DNA of 64,000 nucleotides from Brachionus manjavacas (GCA_019054805.1 JAHQIY010000030.1:310001-374000), one strand, 5' to 3'. Positions 1 through 9,757 are shown, counted from the stretch's first letter. Made by a program: numbers and translations. Notes: a model not told the origin generated them from the letters alone.

Positions 1-1369
1 AGAATAAAAACAATCTCATTTACTTCGGTAATGAAAAAATAGGTGAATTAGTCATCAAAAAAGATTTTAATGCAAATTAATTCATACTCCAACATTTATA
101 AATCTTTTTTATTAATTACAATTACTTATTTATTTAATATTTATTATTATACATTATCGTTTTAATTAGTTATAAAATTAGATTCATTTTAAAACAAAGT
201 ATTGAATGGTGAATATTGAATATGGCTAACCCATGTTGAATATGGCTGTGATTTTAATTGACTTAATATATTCGAATTGTTTGTAAGACACCAATCCAAT
301 TGAGACATACCCTTGAAAGTTAGACATTTTGTAAAAACTGGTATCAAGTTCAAATTGTCTCTTAGTGAATCAAGGTACTTTGAATTGTTCTCTCTATTAA
401 AATCAATATTGAAATCACGAAAGATTACCAAAGAATCTGTGCTATGCAAATTTGATTTCAAAAAGGCAATCAACTCTTGAATTAACTTGTTGTTGTCCAT
501 CTTTGGATGCTTGTAAAGATTTAAAAAATAGACAACTGTTAAATTTTCCTTTTTGAATTTGAATAAACTCAAAACAACACATTTAGTTTGATTATTGCCT
601 ACTCAAACAATGTGGATGCATTGTGTGCAACCGATTCAAAATTGTAAACTAAAGATTTATTCTTGCGTATTAAACATATCTGTCCATTTGAACAATTTAA
701 ATTGGTTCCACTTGAATAATAAACAAGGTGATAATTTTTCAAACAATGATTTTGCTACATTTTGTCTTAAATACACCCAACTACTCAATCTTTTAAATTT
801 ATACAACCTTCCGAGACATTTTTTTTAACTAAAATAAATCAAACATAAAATTTATTTTGAATTCGTTAATAATTCGTTTAAATTTTCTTAAAAGTTGTGT
901 TGTAGCGTATATTTAAAAGAATAATTAAAAGAATATTTTAAATATTAATATTTAAAAATTAATATTTTAAATATTATAATTAAAAATAACATTGAAATTC
1001 CTTTTTTTAATTCTTATTGGGCTAATTGGGTGAATTCGGTGAATATCCTAAAAAGAGGTTAGTTCTCGGGCTAAATATTTTCAAAATCATGGGTAATTGG
1101 GTTAATCTAATTCACCCAATAAGGCCTCACCAAATTAACCGCAAGAGGTAAAGGGGTGACTAGAAAAAACTGGTCTAATTCGGTTAGAATTTTATTTTTA
1201 CTTCAAACAAAATATGAGGAGTGGAAAATAACAATATTTTTGATTTGAATTGTGCTTCAAAAGTAATAGCGAATTATCAAAAAAGTCCGAAGAATTCATT
1301 TATTCAATAAGCATCGGTATTTAAAATTTAAAAATCGCAATTAAAAAAATTTAAAAAATTTAAAAATCG
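1..1369. repeat. Left arm of palindrome A (3.5 kb inverted repeat)
   Basis: This stretch is the near-perfect reverse complement of 2142-3512. Base 1 pairs with about 3512, so the arm probably continues outside the window. The inner end is near 1369, where the text runs ..AAAAATCGT before diverging. The arms differ by scattered substitutions and single-base indels: TTCGAATATA on one side is matched by GTCGAATATG on the other, and the run before the endonuclease stop lost one T on the right. The arm holds a Helentron-type endonuclease remnant and about 530 bases of AT-rich flank with a short GC-richer patch (about 1018-1180). Confidence 0.95.
189..830 (-). pseudogene. Helentron-type endonuclease fragment (left palindrome copy)
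   Basis: The longest open stretch (189-572) reads as the C-terminal half of an endonuclease/exonuclease/phosphatase (EEP) domain like those fused to Helentron/Helitron helicases. It has the block LVIFRDFNIDFN, where the family usually has GDFN, then an S-x-LDW block and a damaged end (WVSHIQYSP) where family members carry the S-D-H catalytic motif. The upstream part to about 830 is homologous to the upstream endonuclease sequence at 14.1-14.35 kb but is broken by stops. The Gly-to-Arg change and loss of SDH mean that it is not expected to cut DNA. The family assignment rests on the linked helicase seen in the third copy at 13.77-14.75 kb. Confidence 0.6.
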
Positions 1370-1507
1370 TCGCCAATTCATTGCTATATGAAAGTCTTTG
1401 ACCTCTAATTTGCTTATTTACTTTTAGAATGGAATTTTTTAAAAATTTAAACCATGATTCAAAATAGTTTTTCGAAAGACGATTTTTATCGGGTAAAACT
1501 TCATTTA

Positions 1508-1973
1508 TCAATAGGCCAGATCATAAAGTAACAAGATGCAGTTTTTTTTAATGATATTAAAAAGATTTGAAAAAAATAAATCATTTTTCTCAAATGAGTT
1601 TTCTGTTTCCATTTCTTCCGAATCTTGTAGAAGATTATCAAAAAATGGCGTAAATGAAGAATCTTTTGCAAAGTTCACAGATTTTTCAATTGATTGATTT
1701 AAAAAATTGTTTGCTTTCATTTGCTTTTTCTTTGTTTTTTTCTTTATGTTTTTTGTCAATTTCAGGAGATATTGTTTCACAAACGTTTTTGAACCAATAA
1801 CCTTTTCTATCGAGTAAAGCTGTATTTATTTTTATCATGCTTTCGAAATATTGATTATCCTTATATCTACGTGAAAAAATATTTTTTATGCACATTATAT
1901 TAATGCAAAAGTCGTCTAAACATTTTGATGTTTGAAGAATTGAAAAAGAGAAAATGAAACTCTTTCTAAACAA
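1508..1973 (-). pseudogene. Unrecognised gene fragment in the palindrome spacer
   Basis: Two overlapping open stretches (1973-1686 and 1780-1508) read as one lysine-rich protein broken by a single frameshift near 1690-1780. The upstream part contains KCLDDFCINIMCIKNIF and YWFKNVCETI; the downstream part is acidic, with DSEEMETENSFEKND, and ends LLLYDLAY. I do not recognise the family. Its last 25 codons plus about 130 bases of 3' flank are repeated in inverted orientation at 7202-7417, so the spacer seems to be host sequence that has also been copied to the far side of the retroelement. The 5' end is cut by the right palindrome arm. Confidence 0.35.
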
Positions 1974-2141
1974 AATTTTATTTTATTTTGAATGTTTTAA
2001 CTCTAAATTAGTTGCATCGATTACATTTTTTAGAAAATTTGTTGAGCAAAGATAAATAACCGATTTACTTAGCTTTTTAAGATCAATGGTTTCTTTTTTT
2101 ACTAAAATAGAGTGGCGAATAGTTAAATATTCCAACATTTC

Positions 2142-3512
2142 AACGATTTTTAAATTTTTTAAATTTTTTTAATTGCGATTTTTAAATTTTAAATACCGAT
2201 GCTTATTGAATAAATGAATTCTTCGGACTTTTTTGATAATTCGCTATTACTTTTGAAGCACAATTCAAATCAAAAATATTGTTATTTTCCACTCCTCATA
2301 TTTTGTTTGAAGTAAAAATAAAATTCTAACCGAATTAGACCAGTTTTTCTAGTCACCCCTTTACCTCTTGCGGTTAATTTGGTGAGGCCTTATTGGGTGA
2401 ATTAGATTAACCCAATTACCCATGATTTTGAAAATATTTAGCCCGAGAACTAACCTCTTTTTTAGGATATTCACCGAATTCACCCAATTAGCCCAATAAG
2501 AATTAAAAAAAGGAATTTCAATGTTATTTTTAATTATAATATTTAAAATATTAATTTTTAAATATTAATATTTAAAATATTCTTTTTAATTATTCTTTTA
2601 AATATACGCTACAACACAACTTTTAAGAAAATTTAAACGAATTATTAACGAATTCAAAATAAATTTTATGTTTGATTTATTTTAGTTAAAAAAATGTCTC
2701 GGAATGTTGTATAAATTTAAAGATTGAGTAGTTGGGTGTATTTAAGACAAAATGTAGCAAAATCATTGTTTGAAAAATTATCACCTTGTTTATTATTCAA
2801 GTGGAACCAATTTAAATTGTTCAAATGGACAGATATGTTTAATACGCAAGAATAAATCTTTAGTTTACAATTTTGAATCGGTTGCACACAATGCATCCAC
2901 ATTGTTTGAGTAGGCAATAATCAAACTAAATGTGTTGTTTTGAGTTTATTCAAATTCAAAAAGGAAAATTCAACAGTTTTCTATTTTTTAAATCTTTACA
3001 AGCATTCCAAGATGGACAACAACAAGTTTATTCAAGAGTTGATTGCCTTTTTGAAATCAAATTTGCATAGCACAAATTCTTTGGTAATCTTTAATGATTT
3101 CAATATTGATTTAATAGAGAGAACAATTCAAAGTACCTTGATTCACTTAGAGACAATTTGAACTTGATACCAGTTTTTACAAAATGTTTAACCCTCGAGG
3201 GTATGTCTCAATTGGATTGGTGTCTTACAAACAAGTCGAATATGTTAAGTCAATTAAAATCACAGCCATATTCAACATGGGTTAGCCATATTCAATATTC
3301 ACCATTCAATACTTTGTTTTAAAATGAATCTAATTTTATAACTAATTAAAACGATAATGTATAATAATAAATATTAAATAAATAAGTAATTGTAATTAAT
3401 AAAAAAAAGATTTATAAATGTTGGAGTATGAATTAATTTGCATTAAAATCTTTTTTGATGACTAATTCACCTATTTTTTCATTACCGAAGTAAATGAGAT
3501 TGTTTTTATTCT
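2142..3512. repeat. Right arm of palindrome A
   Basis: Reverse complement of 1-1369, separated from it by a 772-base non-palindromic spacer (1370-2141). The outer limit matches up to ATTGTTTTTATTCT at 3512; beyond that the partner lies outside the window. Divergence between arms is low but real, which points to an old enough duplication event and argues against a simple read-hairpin artefact. Confidence 0.95.
2717..3323 (+). pseudogene. Helentron-type endonuclease fragment (right palindrome copy)
   Basis: Mirror copy of the 189-830 remnant. The reading frame starts as in the left copy but leaves frame after NDFNID because one T is missing from the run following it, so it stops at 3161. The key block is NDFNID rather than RDFNID or the family GDFN, so each arm has decayed separately. 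The rest of the domain can still be read in the next frame up to about 3320. Confidence 0.55.
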
Positions 3513-3758
3513 GAACATGAGCAAAATTTAATCATTGGATGTAACATTCGAAATAATTCACTTTTCAATATTTCTGATTTGTAGAAAAGATACTTTAATT
3601 CGAACTCTTATCAATGCGGATTTTTTTTTTCAAAAAAAAACGTTTTTTTAAAACGAACCTTTAAAGGACATTAAAAATTTCAATTCTAAACATTTAAATT
3701 TTCTACTATAAAAATCAAATAGTTTTTTAAATTTTTTTTTTCTAAAAACCAAATAAAA

Positions 3759-3902
3759 ATGAAAAAAGAAGTAGAAAGAAAACTAAATGAACTACTTGCC
3801 AATGGATGTCTCAGCAGAAACGACCTTAAATTTAAATTTTTCAAGCAGCAAATTTTACAACATCAGTTGTTTTACAAAAATGACTTTTGCCCGAAAATTT
3901 GA
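3759..3902 (+). CDS. Short open reading frame, possible 5' exon
   Basis: An ATG after an A-rich leader opens 47 codons: start MKKEVERKLNELLANGCLSR, end DFCPKI, then TGA. The composition (charged, amphipathic) is protein-like rather than random AT translation, and it resembles the N-terminus of a small domain. Nothing downstream continues it before the convergent retroelement gene. It could be a first exon cut off by insertion of the retroelement, or chance. Confidence 0.2.
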   Translation: MKKEVERKLNELLANGCLSRNDLKFKFFKQQILQHQLFYKNDFCPKI

Positions 3903-4018
3903 GAAGATAATTAATAAAAGAAAAAAACATATATTTATATGAAAAAAAAATGTTGTCTGCAGTGTTTGCTGCAGTGAAATCCAAAATGTTAATGTCACGA
4001 CCTTGACATGGACCCACG

Positions 4019-6982
4019 CTATTCAGTCTCTTTTTCAAATTCAGTTTCATCTTCATTATCATAATTGATGTCGTAAATGAATAATTTATTTGGTGGTTCT
4101 CCTTCGTTTTCATAATCGACAGTATACGTGTTGTGAACCCTTTTTTGTGCTATATCGATTTGACTAATTAATTCGTCGATCAGAGTCACAATTTCGGCTT
4201 CAATGGCTGTTTCCGATTCCTCCGTTTTGTGACGTTTTTCTGCAGGATATACAAAACAATCAGGTTCAACCGTATTTTCGTTTTTCGACTTTGAGCGTCG
4301 CAATCGAATGGCAGGCATTGATGAAGATTTTTTGAGTGGTTCAGTGGGAGGTCTGCTCTCTGGCCATAGCATACTTTTAATTTCTTCTGGTTCTTCCGCG
4401 TCGCTGACTTCAATTTTGCTGTATTTTAATGACTGGGGCCAATCCAGTTGTATAGGATCTCGATTTTCAAAGGTAAGTGACTTTGATTTTCTTACTTGTG
4501 ATGTTTTGGGTTGGTTTTCGATGTCTTCGTCTTCCAACTCAGTGAATAATTTTTGATATTTTATTGGCTGTGGCCATTCTGCCAAGAACGGATCTCTTTC
4601 TTCTAGGGTAAGTAGTTTTGATTTTAATGTTACCAATTTATTAGGTTCCGCTGTGTTATCAATCAGAGCCATCGGATTTATGGAAATGAGTTCGATGTTT
4701 TCTTCATCGGACCATATGTTGTGGTCTTCTTCTTCTTCTTCAGTTTGTTCTGGGGTCTCGTCATCTTCGTTTATGGTGTCCAATGTTGGCATGAAGGCTT
4801 GTTGATATCTTGTTCCTTCAAATTCTAGTTCGTGTTGTTCTAGCTCCTCTCTAAGGGACGGAATGTCCGATAAGTCTCTCATTCCGGCGTTGAAAAAGTC
4901 CAGTTCCAAGGTACCTTCATTGGTATCTATGTTTGGAGGTATGGTACTTGTGGCTAATTGAGGCTCATCGATGTGAACGTCCGGATTTGATCTAGGTAAT
5001 TTTTGATGTTTTGAGAGAAGTTTGTCAGACATTGACGATTGTCTTTTTAAGGACAAAGAGATTCTGGATGCTTCAGAGCGTACAAGTAGTTCTTCCTGAT
5101 TTGGAAAACGTATACTATTTTCTAGTGGATGTACCATTTCGATGTGAAATTCTAAATCGTTGAGAATTTTCCCAGTGTCGTAATCAATTTTAAAGAAGGT
5201 ATTGAAAGGGATCCAATTATAATCGTATTGGTTCCATTTTATCCGTGAAAGGGCATCTGCAGGATTGTCTTCACTTGCGATGTACACCGGTGTAACCCGT
5301 GTTTCGAAGAAATTCCGTTGGCTTCTTAAGATGTCACTAAGAGTAAGATTACCTATTGTGGAGATTCTTCTATATTTCATGCGGTTCTTTTTTATAGCAG
5401 CGATAGTTCCAGTATTGTCTATTTGGCAAATTAAGGAGACATTTTCTTCTTCTGCGTGTTGACAGATTTGCTGTAGTGCAATAAGTACCGTTATGGTCTC
5501 CGCCAGTGTTATTGGTAGGTTTTTATTGAATTGGCCGGCAAAGGCACATTTGTTGTTGATGATGAATCCAAACTGGTCCGTTGTGGCATCGGAGACTAGG
5601 TGATATTGGACTGGATCGTCCGGTATACGGTATGTTTTATGTTTTATGATTACCTTTCTATATAATTTATAAATTAAGTTACTTCTGGAGATGTCCATTG
5701 GGTTATTTAGCAGGATTCTGGAAAAAGTTGAAATTTTTCCTGCGTAAGTTGCGAAGTAATTGAAAAAACCCACTAATTCTTGCCTGTTTTTTACATTTAG
5801 CTTGTGAGGCCGCTTTATGAAGTATGAAACGTTGTTCATTTTTGCTGAAGCCTCCATGGGACGTTGAAGTTTGTCAATTGACCATTGTGCACCAAGGAAT
5901 TTAATGGATTTTGTTGGGAGTAGTACCGACTTATCGTCGTTCACGTACCAACCTGTTGAATTTAGTCTGGATCTAAGTTTTTGACCAAATTTACGAAGTA
6001 TGCCTCTCCTATGGGATGTAACCAATATATCGTCCATATGAACCCAGCAATCGAACCCTTGTTTTCTAATCCAGTCGGCCACTACTGTCATGATTTTCTG
6101 GCAGTGGTATGGAGCACTTTGGATACCCATCGGTAGTCGGGTGAATTTATAAAATTTTTTATTGTGTCTAATCATAGTCACGTAGCTCGTGTCTGGGTGT
6201 AATGGGATGTTATAAAAGGCATTCGTAAGGTCTATTTTGATGTAGAATGTTTTTGCCAAGTATTTGTGCTTATTGAAGATCTCGTAGACTGAAGGTAGGT
6301 ATTGTTTTGGTGCTTTGATTACTTTTCTCAGATGTGAATAGTCAATGATGAGTCTGGGAGTCCCATCAGGTTTTGGGACTACACTAGCGTTGGCTAGGAA
6401 TGGAGACTTTTTGTCTTGTACCAGGATGCTTCGATCTATCAGTTGTTGTATCATTGCGTTTGTAGCTAATGCTGCGTCAGGTGAGTGTGGTTTTCTACTA
6501 TCGCTTTTTTTCCATTTTACATTACCCGTGTCCAGATATACACCATTTTTATAGTTTTTTCTGATTTTAGCTGGTGCGTTGAAGGTATCAAAGAATAGGT
6601 CCAGAGTTCCAAAAGGAGAAAAGGTTAGATCTTTGATTTTATCTAATTTATACTTGAATTTTTTCCTAGGGTCCTGTTTCCTGTAATGAGTAGGATCGTA
6701 CTGTCCGGTTTGCTTTAGAAGTTTTCTACGATCATCTTCGTAGTAAAGTTTTGAATTTCGTTGTGCAGTTTGAGCTACAGCTCTATTTTTATAGTCGGGA
6801 GCCGGATTGTTGTTTCCATTCATTACCGACTGTGGCCTTTGTTCATTGACGGAATCTACGACCTCCTCTTGATGAAGATCGTTTTCTCCAACGTTCCCGA
6901 GATCCCGATCTCCTCGTATTCGTTTGGGGTCTGGGTATTCTAGCGTTGGCCATGTTGCCGTCTCTTCCTCCTCTTGAGACAT
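4019..6982 (-). CDS. Retroelement reverse transcriptase-RNase H protein, integrase-less
   Basis: An intact frame of 987 codons starting at ATG (MSQEEEETATWP). Residues about 165-370 form the reverse transcriptase, with PKPDGTPRLIIDYS, the motif A block IKIDLTNAF (Asp251), LPMGIQSAP and the active-site box HMDDIL (Asp317/318). Residues about 455-580 form an RNase H with candidate catalytic residues Asp465, Glu495, Asp522 and Asp576, the last in DNPADALSR. The first 110 and the last 380 residues are charged and look disordered. No protease, integrase, tyrosine recombinase or endonuclease is visible. The C-terminal tail contains two copies of a 25-residue repeat (about 789-813 and 834-858) around E/DWPQ-x-x-KY-x-K; TWPTLEYPDPKR at residue 10 resembles it. 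The Ala-Asp-x-x-Ser-Arg RNase H end is shared with DIRS, Ngaro and gypsy-like elements; the exact clade is open. The frame overlaps the arginine-rich frame at its start. Confidence 0.85.
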   Translation of the reverse strand: MSQEEEETATWPTLEYPDPKRIRGDRDLGNVGENDLHQEEVVDSVNEQRPQSVMNGNNNPAPDYKNRAVAQTAQRNSKLYYEDDRRKLLKQTGQYDPTHYRKQDPRKKFKYKLDKIKDLTFSPFGTLDLFFDTFNAPAKIRKNYKNGVYLDTGNVKWKKSDSRKPHSPDAALATNAMIQQLIDRSILVQDKKSPFLANASVVPKPDGTPRLIIDYSHLRKVIKAPKQYLPSVYEIFNKHKYLAKTFYIKIDLTNAFYNIPLHPDTSYVTMIRHNKKFYKFTRLPMGIQSAPYHCQKIMTVVADWIRKQGFDCWVHMDDILVTSHRRGILRKFGQKLRSRLNSTGWYVNDDKSVLLPTKSIKFLGAQWSIDKLQRPMEASAKMNNVSYFIKRPHKLNVKNRQELVGFFNYFATYAGKISTFSRILLNNPMDISRSNLIYKLYRKVIIKHKTYRIPDDPVQYHLVSDATTDQFGFIINNKCAFAGQFNKNLPITLAETITVLIALQQICQHAEEENVSLICQIDNTGTIAAIKKNRMKYRRISTIGNLTLSDILRSQRNFFETRVTPVYIASEDNPADALSRIKWNQYDYNWIPFNTFFKIDYDTGKILNDLEFHIEMVHPLENSIRFPNQEELLVRSEASRISLSLKRQSSMSDKLLSKHQKLPRSNPDVHIDEPQLATSTIPPNIDTNEGTLELDFFNAGMRDLSDIPSLREELEQHELEFEGTRYQQAFMPTLDTINEDDETPEQTEEEEEDHNIWSDEENIELISINPMALIDNTAEPNKLVTLKSKLLTLEERDPFLAEWPQPIKYQKLFTELEDEDIENQPKTSQVRKSKSLTFENRDPIQLDWPQSLKYSKIEVSDAEEPEEIKSMLWPESRPPTEPLKKSSSMPAIRLRRSKSKNENTVEPDCFVYPAEKRHKTEESETAIEAEIVTLIDELISQIDIAQKRVHNTYTVDYENEGEPPNKLFIYDINYDNEDETEFEKETE

Positions 6983-7184
6983 TGTAGTGATAGTGTTTTA
7001 CTATCTGTTCGTTACTGGTTTTTGAAGGAGGATTTATGCCTGTGTTATAATAATCTGATTGTTCTTCAGATTTTGGGTCGTGTTCGATGGCCACAGAGAA
7101 ACCTAGTTTATGAGCTCTCCAGTAGAAAAGGAGTCTGCGTCTTGTCTCGATCTTTGTCTCTTCGTTCAAAGCGTTGAGTTGAGA
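6843..7184 (-). CDS. Arginine-rich protein frame overlapping the RT start (gag/nucleocapsid-like, 5' incomplete)
   Basis: This frame is open from 7184 to a stop at 6843 and overlaps the first 140 bases of the RT gene in another phase. There is no ATG at its head; a stop lies at 7185-7187 and the retroelement sequence ends about 15 bases further, at the junction with a host repeat (7202). The N-terminal truncation is therefore probably real. The C-terminal third is strongly basic: RGGRDG, then TRRSGSRERWRKRSSSRGGRR. Such Arg/Ser/Gly tails bind nucleic acid in many capsid or nucleocapsid proteins. A gag-like role is inferred from position and composition only. Confidence 0.5.
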   Translation of the reverse strand, partial: SQLNALNEETKIETRRRLLFYWRAHKLGFSVAIEHDPKSEEQSDYYNTGINPPSKTSNEQIVKHYHYNVSRGGRDGNMANARIPRPQTNTRRSGSRERWRKRSSSRGGRRFRQ

Positions 7185-7201
7185 GTAGATTAAACACAGT
7201 A

Positions 7202-7417
7202 TGATTTATTTTTTTCAAATCTTTTTAATATCATTAAAAAAAACTGCATCTTGTTACTTTATGATCTGGCCTATTGATAAATAAAGTTTTACCCGATAAG
7301 AATCGTCTATCGAAAAACTATTTTGAATCATGGTTTAAATTTTTAAAAAATTCCATTCTAAAAGTAAATAAGCAAATTAGAGGTCAAAGACTTTCATATA
7401 GCAATGAATTGGTGAAC
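7202..7417. repeat. Inverted copy of 1373-1583 (3' end of the spacer gene)
   Basis: This segment is the reverse complement of about 1373-1583, including the end of the unrecognised spacer gene (NDLFFSNLF..LLYDLAY here on the plus strand) and its 3' flank. One edge coincides with the inner edge of palindrome A (1369/1373). The other coincides with the end of the retroelement at about 7201. A few substitutions and a small length difference separate the copies. Confidence 0.85.
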
Positions 7418-7665
7418 CTCCTCTTCGAATCTAAATAAAGGGCAATTATACACGTCCTTCTACTCCCTTAAATCGTTCACTTGATTTCGAGGAAATAGAT
7501 GAAAACGAAATTGGCCCAATTGAAGATCCTAGATTGCGAGAAGGTTCGAAGAGGAGGTTCTTAAGGCATTAGAAGTTAAAGAAAAGAACGCATTTCTTTA
7601 AAAGTTAAGATTGAAGACATGAAGGATGATCACCAGAAATCAATTTTACTACATTATTGTTAAAG
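7414..7665 (+). pseudogene. Unrecognised coding remnant with a 16-base inverted repeat
   Basis: GAACCTCCTCTTCGAA at 7414-7429 is repeated exactly in inverse at 7545-7560. The DNA between and after reads as protein-like in the plus direction: SPLNRSLDFEEIDENEIGP then, in another frame, FEEEVLKALEVKEKNAF and VKIEDMKDDHQK. No target duplication is visible at the outer edges, so a miniature transposon is possible but not supported. The inverted repeat may equally mark a small inversion. Function unknown. Confidence 0.3.
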
Positions 7666-8568
7666 TAAATTTAAATATAGTAAAATTACTGAAAAATGCT
7701 CTTTCAGATAAGAAGTTTTGAACTCCTTTAGCCGTAATTTCGCTTTGGATTAAACTTCGTTTTTCCCTTTTAACTGCAATTTAGGAATCGTAACATTTTC
7801 TTAGCAGTTTTTTCCATTCCAATCAAAATTAAAGGTAATTCCACAATTTGTTGCAGGTTTTGTTTTAATAAATCGATCAATTTCGTTTTTACAAGCGATA
7901 AAATTAATACTTCCACGCCAATAAAAATGACCAGGGAGTAAGATTTTTGATGTGGTAACAGAATTATTAGTATTTAATTAGAAGCTACATTTAATTCCAA
8001 CATTTATGAGTCTCTTTGAAATCAATTGATTTGCTGAAGTCAAAATCTCGGTCGTGTTGATTTTGAAATACTCTGCTGCATACTAAGCCACTCGATATTA
8101 TTGAAATAAATTTGAATTTTATTATCGGTAATCAAACCTGAGGCGTTTTGATGAGAGAAGGCTTTTGATAATACTTTCGTCCTGAAATGTCCCGCTTCTC
8201 TTTTATTTTGTATAAAAATTCACAGGAGATGTTTCACTAGTAGAACCATAAATATCCGCAATTTTTTTTTAAATGGCTTTATCTCGAAATCCTCCATCAA
8301 GATCAGTTAGATTATAACCCATCATAATCTGCTGTAATAAGTACTTATTTATCAAATTCATAGAAATTAACTAATTTTGGCATTCTTTAATATATTCGTC
8401 TCTAAGCGGAAACTCTTTTAAAAAAGAAGCTTATTTATGAGCTCTTGACATAAATGTTCTCCATGAATAAGAAATTAGCTAAAAAGTTAATATTTTTATT
8501 AAAAAAATCTTGTAATAGAAATCTATAAATCATTTCCTGAAATTTCAGCTGTTTTTCATAATTTCTTT
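7666..8568 (-). other. Decayed coding-like sequence, no intact gene
   Basis: No intact frame. On the minus strand, short stretches still look like protein: about 7930-7780 reads LLPGHFYWRGSINFIACKN followed by FNFDWNGKN in the same direction, and about 8150-8040 reads HQNASGLITDNKIQIYFN. These may be exons of a dead gene upstream or downstream of 8569-9148; the family is not recognised. Confidence 0.3.
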
Positions 8569-9148
8569 TCAACAAGTTGAAATCATCGAACTTGGATCAC
8601 CCCCGTAAACAATAGAAAACTCATTCTGAATTTTTTTGAACAAAAGATTGTTCAAATCAAATTTTTTTCTTTTAAGAAGCTGATGATAGGGATGTTCAGT
8701 TGTGTAAATAGTTGATTTTGAACAGACAATATCCAAAATAGCCTCTAGTTCACTTAAAACATAAATCTGAATGTCAAAATTTTCATCAAAATCAACTCGA
8801 TTATAAAAAAGTCTTCGATCGAGCCTAGCATCACTCAAATTAAATTCTTTGAGTCTTCGATGGAATTCTTTCAAATTTTCTATCACTTAGTCGATTAGTT
8901 TCAAAAGTTAGCTCTTTTTCACTAGATTTAGAATTACCTAAGGATTTTACTTTAAAAACAATAATTTCGTTTGAATTTTTTAATTTTTTAGAGTCCATTG
9001 AAACATTTGACATTGTATCGAAGCTCAAGTCACGTTTAAGTTTATCTTTTAAAGGAGGCTCTTGTTTGATATTACCTTTTTTTTTTCGGTTGTTTTTTCT
9101 ACATATATTCCTGGTCAACATTTTTTCTACATATATTACATTAGACAA
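8569..9148 (-). pseudogene. Unrecognised lysine-rich protein, two frames
   Basis: Two minus-strand frames overlap at 8840-8886. The upstream one (102 codons) is a lysine-rich, disordered-looking N-terminus: KNNRKKKGNIKQEPP, then SFDTMSNVSMDSKK. The downstream one (from 8886) reads as a folded domain with LKEFHRRLKEFNLSDARLD and IYVLSELEAILDIVCSKS. The first frame near its end reads RKFERIPSKTQR over the same bases. A single indel, or a very short intron, would join them. No family recognised; it could be one expressed gene if the indel is a sequencing error. Confidence 0.4.
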
Positions 9149-9757
9149 TATTCCTCATCTATTTATTTTTTAAAAATCCTTATCTAAAATTTATCTTAAT
9201 TTAATTTTATACTAATTTTAATGTCCTCATAAATTAAAAAGATATTTTTTAAAGAAATTTTATTCAAATGCAATGTGAGACTACTTGTTCACAACGGTTA
9301 TTTTTGACCCAATTCTCATATTAATTATTTATTTGCCAGAAACGCATTCATCTGTCCGTTTAATTAGACTAAAAATCAGTAAGCTCGGTAACTAAAAATT
9401 CTGTTTTTTTGTCTGTAACAGTTTGTTTGGAATTTGAATTCAGGTTAAGTGCAAACTGATAAGATTGATAGCTCATAACATTGTTAACAGCATTGTTGAG
9501 AGCAATCCTTTATTACGGTTTATATTAACAAAAACTACTTGAATTGCTTGCAACCGGTACCGTTCAACGTTCAGACCCTAAAAATCAATTTTTTAGGGAC
9601 AAAATATTGCCTAGTCTTACATCCCCAAATAAATATTGTTTAGTCTTACATCCCCTGGTCCAATATCCCCATATTACCATTTAACTTAATGATTCATTTC
9701 AGTCATTTGTCAAAATATTCTTCGATATAATGTGATTCTTTTATCGAAATAGTTTTT
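9149..9757. other. AT-rich stretch, no gene seen
   Basis: No convincing coding frame on either strand. A short local duplication of TTTAGTCTTACATCCCC-like text occurs at about 9610-9660 (GCCTAGTCTTACATCCCC and TTTAGTCTTACATCCCC). Confidence 0.5.

Noticed and set aside
595-828. Plus-strand frame starting PTQTMWMHCVQPIQ as a gene (also its mirror at 2717-2917)
   Set aside because: It is antisense to the upstream part of the Helentron endonuclease, and the related region at 14.1-14.35 kb does not keep it open.
4019-7184. Relic of a hepadnavirus- or retrovirus-like genome
   Set aside because: The overlap of a basic protein with a polymerase start is reminiscent, but the protein has RT then RNase H then a long tail, with no terminal-protein domain, integrase, envelope or protease visible. 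Retroelement of unknown clade is the safer call.
7414-7560. 147-base miniature transposon bounded by 16-base inverted repeats
   Set aside because: No target duplication is seen, and coding-like text runs through the right repeat, so it was recorded only as an inverted repeat in a coding remnant.
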